Shown here: piece by piece, positions 6,650 through 7,674 of the stretch
Numbering within the stretch: position 1 is the stretch's first letter
Layout of the letters: each line of letters starts with the position of its first letter
From: Pseudomonadota bacterium
GTDB taxonomy: Bacteria > Pseudomonadota > Alphaproteobacteria > Rhizobiales > Rhizobiaceae
Length of the DNA: 7,674 nucleotides
Assembly: GCA_023451915.1 (NCBI GenBank)
Contig: JAEXXS010000319.1
Span: forward strand, 1 to 7,674
Direction: 5' to 3'
Notes under the pieces: generated by a model
Databases searched by the model: none
Told to the model about the DNA's origin: nothing
Seen by the model: the letters and a program-made list of their open reading frames with translations, nothing else
Translations under genes and position numbers: made by a program

Positions 6650-6655
6650 CTTCCT
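6650..6655 (-). promoter_or_regulatory. Ribosome binding site for the GTG start of ybbA
   Basis: On the minus strand AGGAAG lies eight bases before GTG 6641, which supports the non-ATG start. Confidence 0.6.
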
Positions 6656-6691
6656 ATATGTATGTGTAGAACTGAAAAGCGCGCCACAAAT

Positions 6692-6723
6692 TTGAACCTA
6701 TGTTGCGCCAACATTTGAATAAT
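6692..6723 (+). promoter_or_regulatory. Candidate tesA promoter with embedded dyad
   Basis: TTGAAC (6692-6697) could serve as a -35 and GAATAA/AATAAT (6717-6723) as a -10, with a long spacer of 19-20 bases. The spacer contains the perfect dyad ATGTTG-CGC-CAACAT (6700-6714). TTTGAA occurs on both sides of the dyad (6691-6696 and 6714-6719). The boxes are weak; the dyad is certain. The region is shared with divergent ybbA, whose promoter I could not place. Confidence 0.35.
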
Positions 6724-6769
6724 CACGTGAGCTGTCGCTCATCCCTTTACCGAATATGGGTTGCCAACG

Positions 6770-7492
6770 ATGCGTTTCAAACTCTCAATTCCCGCATGGC
6801 TCTCGATTTTTGCAATCCTCGGATCGGTTTTTGCCGGCAGCGTCTACGCCCAGCAGGAGCCGACGCAGGAAGACCCGACTGGCCTTGAAGACGCTTTGCC
6901 GACCGAGCAGCTTTCGCAGGTCAAGGTTGTGGGCTTCGGCGACAGCCTGATGGCCGGTTATCTCCTGCCCGCCAATGCCGCCTTTCCGCAGCAGCTTGAA
7001 AAAGCGCTGAACGATAAAGGCGTCGAGGTTTCGATCGAAAATGCAGGCGTGTCGGGCGACACGACCACGGGCGGCCTGTCGCGCATCGACTGGTCCATCC
7101 CCGATGGAACCGATCTCGTCATTCTTGAGCTCGGCGCCAATGACGCACTGCGCGGCATCGAGCCCGACATTACCGAAAAGAACCTCGACAACATGCTGGC
7201 GCGTCTCAAGGAGCGCGGCATCGCCGTCATTCTGGCAGGCATGATCGCCCCGCCCAATATGGGCAAGGACTATGCCGCCAAGTTCAACCCCATCTATCCG
7301 AAGCTGGCGCAGAAATATGGCGTGCCGCTCTACCCGTTTTTCCTCGATGGCGTAGCAGCCCGCAAGGACCTTCTGCTTGAGGATGGCATGCACCCCAATG
7401 AAAAGGGCGTTGAAGCCATGGTGGCAAACTTTATGCCGACAATCGAAAAAAGCCTGTCGGACGTGCAAAACAAGGGGACATCAGGGGGCTGA
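6770..7492 (+). CDS. tesA: TesA-like SGNH hydrolase (arylesterase / lysophospholipase / thioesterase)
   Basis: The product is 240 residues. Residues 1-27 are a signal peptide (basic MRFK, hydrophobic core, cleavage after VYA), so the mature enzyme is periplasmic. All SGNH blocks are present: block I GDSL with nucleophile Ser59 (57-60), block II Gly96 in NAGVSGDTT, block III GAND with Asn124 (122-125), and block V DGMH with Asp205 and His208 completing the triad. The family cleaves esters and thioesters such as lysophospholipids, acyl-CoA analogues and aryl esters. Mature length is near that of E. coli TesA (about 180), plus a linker at 28-50 and a short polar tail. The upstream TTG 6761 in the same frame is less likely; neither start has a strong Shine-Dalgarno. 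It is divergent from ybbA-ybbP, as in E. coli, which suggests that TesA processes what YbbAP delivers. Confidence 0.93.
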   Translation: MRFKLSIPAWLSIFAILGSVFAGSVYAQQEPTQEDPTGLEDALPTEQLSQVKVVGFGDSLMAGYLLPANAAFPQQLEKALNDKGVEVSIENAGVSGDTTTGGLSRIDWSIPDGTDLVILELGANDALRGIEPDITEKNLDNMLARLKERGIAVILAGMIAPPNMGKDYAAKFNPIYPKLAQKYGVPLYPFFLDGVAARKDLLLEDGMHPNEKGVEAMVANFMPTIEKSLSDVQNKGTSGG

Positions 7493-7501
7493 AACCCGTG
7501 A

Positions 7502-7522
7502 GGGGCATAAACAGCTTGCCCC
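7502..7522 (+). terminator. Weak hairpin after tesA
   Basis: GGGGCA (7502-7507) pairs with TGCCCC (7517-7522) over a nine-base loop, ten bases after the tesA stop. There is no T-run, so termination activity is uncertain. Confidence 0.35.
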
Positions 7523-7591
7523 CGGACTCAAACGATGATTCGCTACAAATGCATCGACTTAGCCGAATCGATTTCTGACAGGTACGATGCT

Positions 7592-7621
7592 TTGACTCTC
7601 TAGGTTAGAGTGTCCTTTATG
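7592..7621 (+). promoter_or_regulatory. Candidate promoter with palindromic operator
   Basis: TTGACT (7592-7597) is a strong -35. A poor -10 (TTTATG 7616-7621) follows after 18 bases; alternatives one or two bases further on are no better. An imperfect 21-bp palindrome occupies 7594-7614: half-sites GACTCTCTA and TAGAGTGTC around GGT, eight of nine positions pairing. A dyad lying between a good -35 and a poor -10 with a long spacer is the layout of MerR-family activated promoters. The regulator is not in the window. Confidence 0.5.
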
Positions 7622-7636
7622 CGTCCACGACGCATA
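7618..7636 (+). other. Hairpin in the leader of the next gene
   Basis: TATGCGT (7618-7624) and ACGCATA (7630-7636) form a perfect 7-bp inverted repeat around CCACG. It overlaps the predicted -10 and transcription start region, so it could be an operator or a leader hairpin. Confidence 0.45.
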
Positions 7637-7658
7637 GCGCTCTGACACAGAACGCTTC

Positions 7659-7665
7659 GAGGAGG
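7659..7665 (+). promoter_or_regulatory. Strong ribosome binding site at the window edge
   Basis: GAGGAGG is a near-perfect Shine-Dalgarno. The ATG at 7666 abuts it and is too close to be a normal start, whereas a start codon at 7673-7677 would be spaced well. A plus-strand gene therefore probably begins at or just past the end of the window; its product cannot be seen. Confidence 0.6.
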
Positions 7666-7674
7666 ATGCCTTAT

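Noticed and set aside
6785..7468. Minus-strand 227-codon frame opposite tesA
   Set aside because: It is antisense to a full SGNH hydrolase with a signal peptide; there is no independent evidence for coding.
7666..7674. Start of a gene at ATG 7666
   Set aside because: The ATG directly abuts the Shine-Dalgarno, leaving no spacing, and only three codons are visible. A start just beyond the window fits better, so no CDS was called.

Overview
The window is about 7.7 kb of GC-rich bacterial chromosome, densely packed with ordinary genes. Gene content, codon choice and the presence of a DUF2794 protein (a family I associate with Alphaproteobacteria) point to a rhizobial alphaproteobacterium. Brucella/Ochrobactrum is my best guess from protein wording, not from any search. 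I see no prophage, insertion sequence, CRISPR array, tRNA or rRNA.

Layout. Bases 1-663 (+) hold the 3' part of a secreted or periplasmic DUF1223 thioredoxin-like protein whose start lies outside the window. Bases 664-1124 have no convincing protein gene but contain several nested inverted repeats, including a GC-rich element at 749-850 that could fold as RNA. Bases 1125-1523 (+) encode a DUF2794 protein. It converges on a GNAT acetyltransferase of the phosphinothricin/methionine-sulfoximine type (1696-2232, -). The gap between them holds a composite palindromic intergenic element (1537-1617) running into a four-copy 16-bp tandem repeat (1604-1667). Next on the minus strand is a Bax-inhibitor-1/YccA membrane protein (2350-3132), with a recognisable promoter, a leader hairpin and a strong intrinsic terminator.

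Bases 3367-6641 (-) form a two-gene ABC transporter operon, ybbA (ATPase) followed by ybbP (a large FtsX/MacB-type permease), joined by an ATGA stop/start overlap. It diverges from tesA (6770-7492, +), a signal-peptide-bearing SGNH lysophospholipase/thioesterase/arylesterase. The same divergent tesA / ybbA-ybbP arrangement is known in E. coli, so ATPase, permease and periplasmic esterase probably work as one envelope module that handles lipid-like or other hydrophobic substrates. A 15-bp perfect dyad sits in the shared 128-bp promoter region.

The right end (7493-7674) has a likely promoter with an imperfect 21-bp palindrome between its -35 and -10, a second hairpin directly after it, and a strong Shine-Dalgarno at the window edge. 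A further plus-strand gene therefore starts at or just beyond the end. The most useful leads are the dyad-rich 749-850 element, the palindrome-plus-tandem-repeat element, the conserved YbbAP-TesA module, and the two operator-like dyads. I found no clearly new biological system here.
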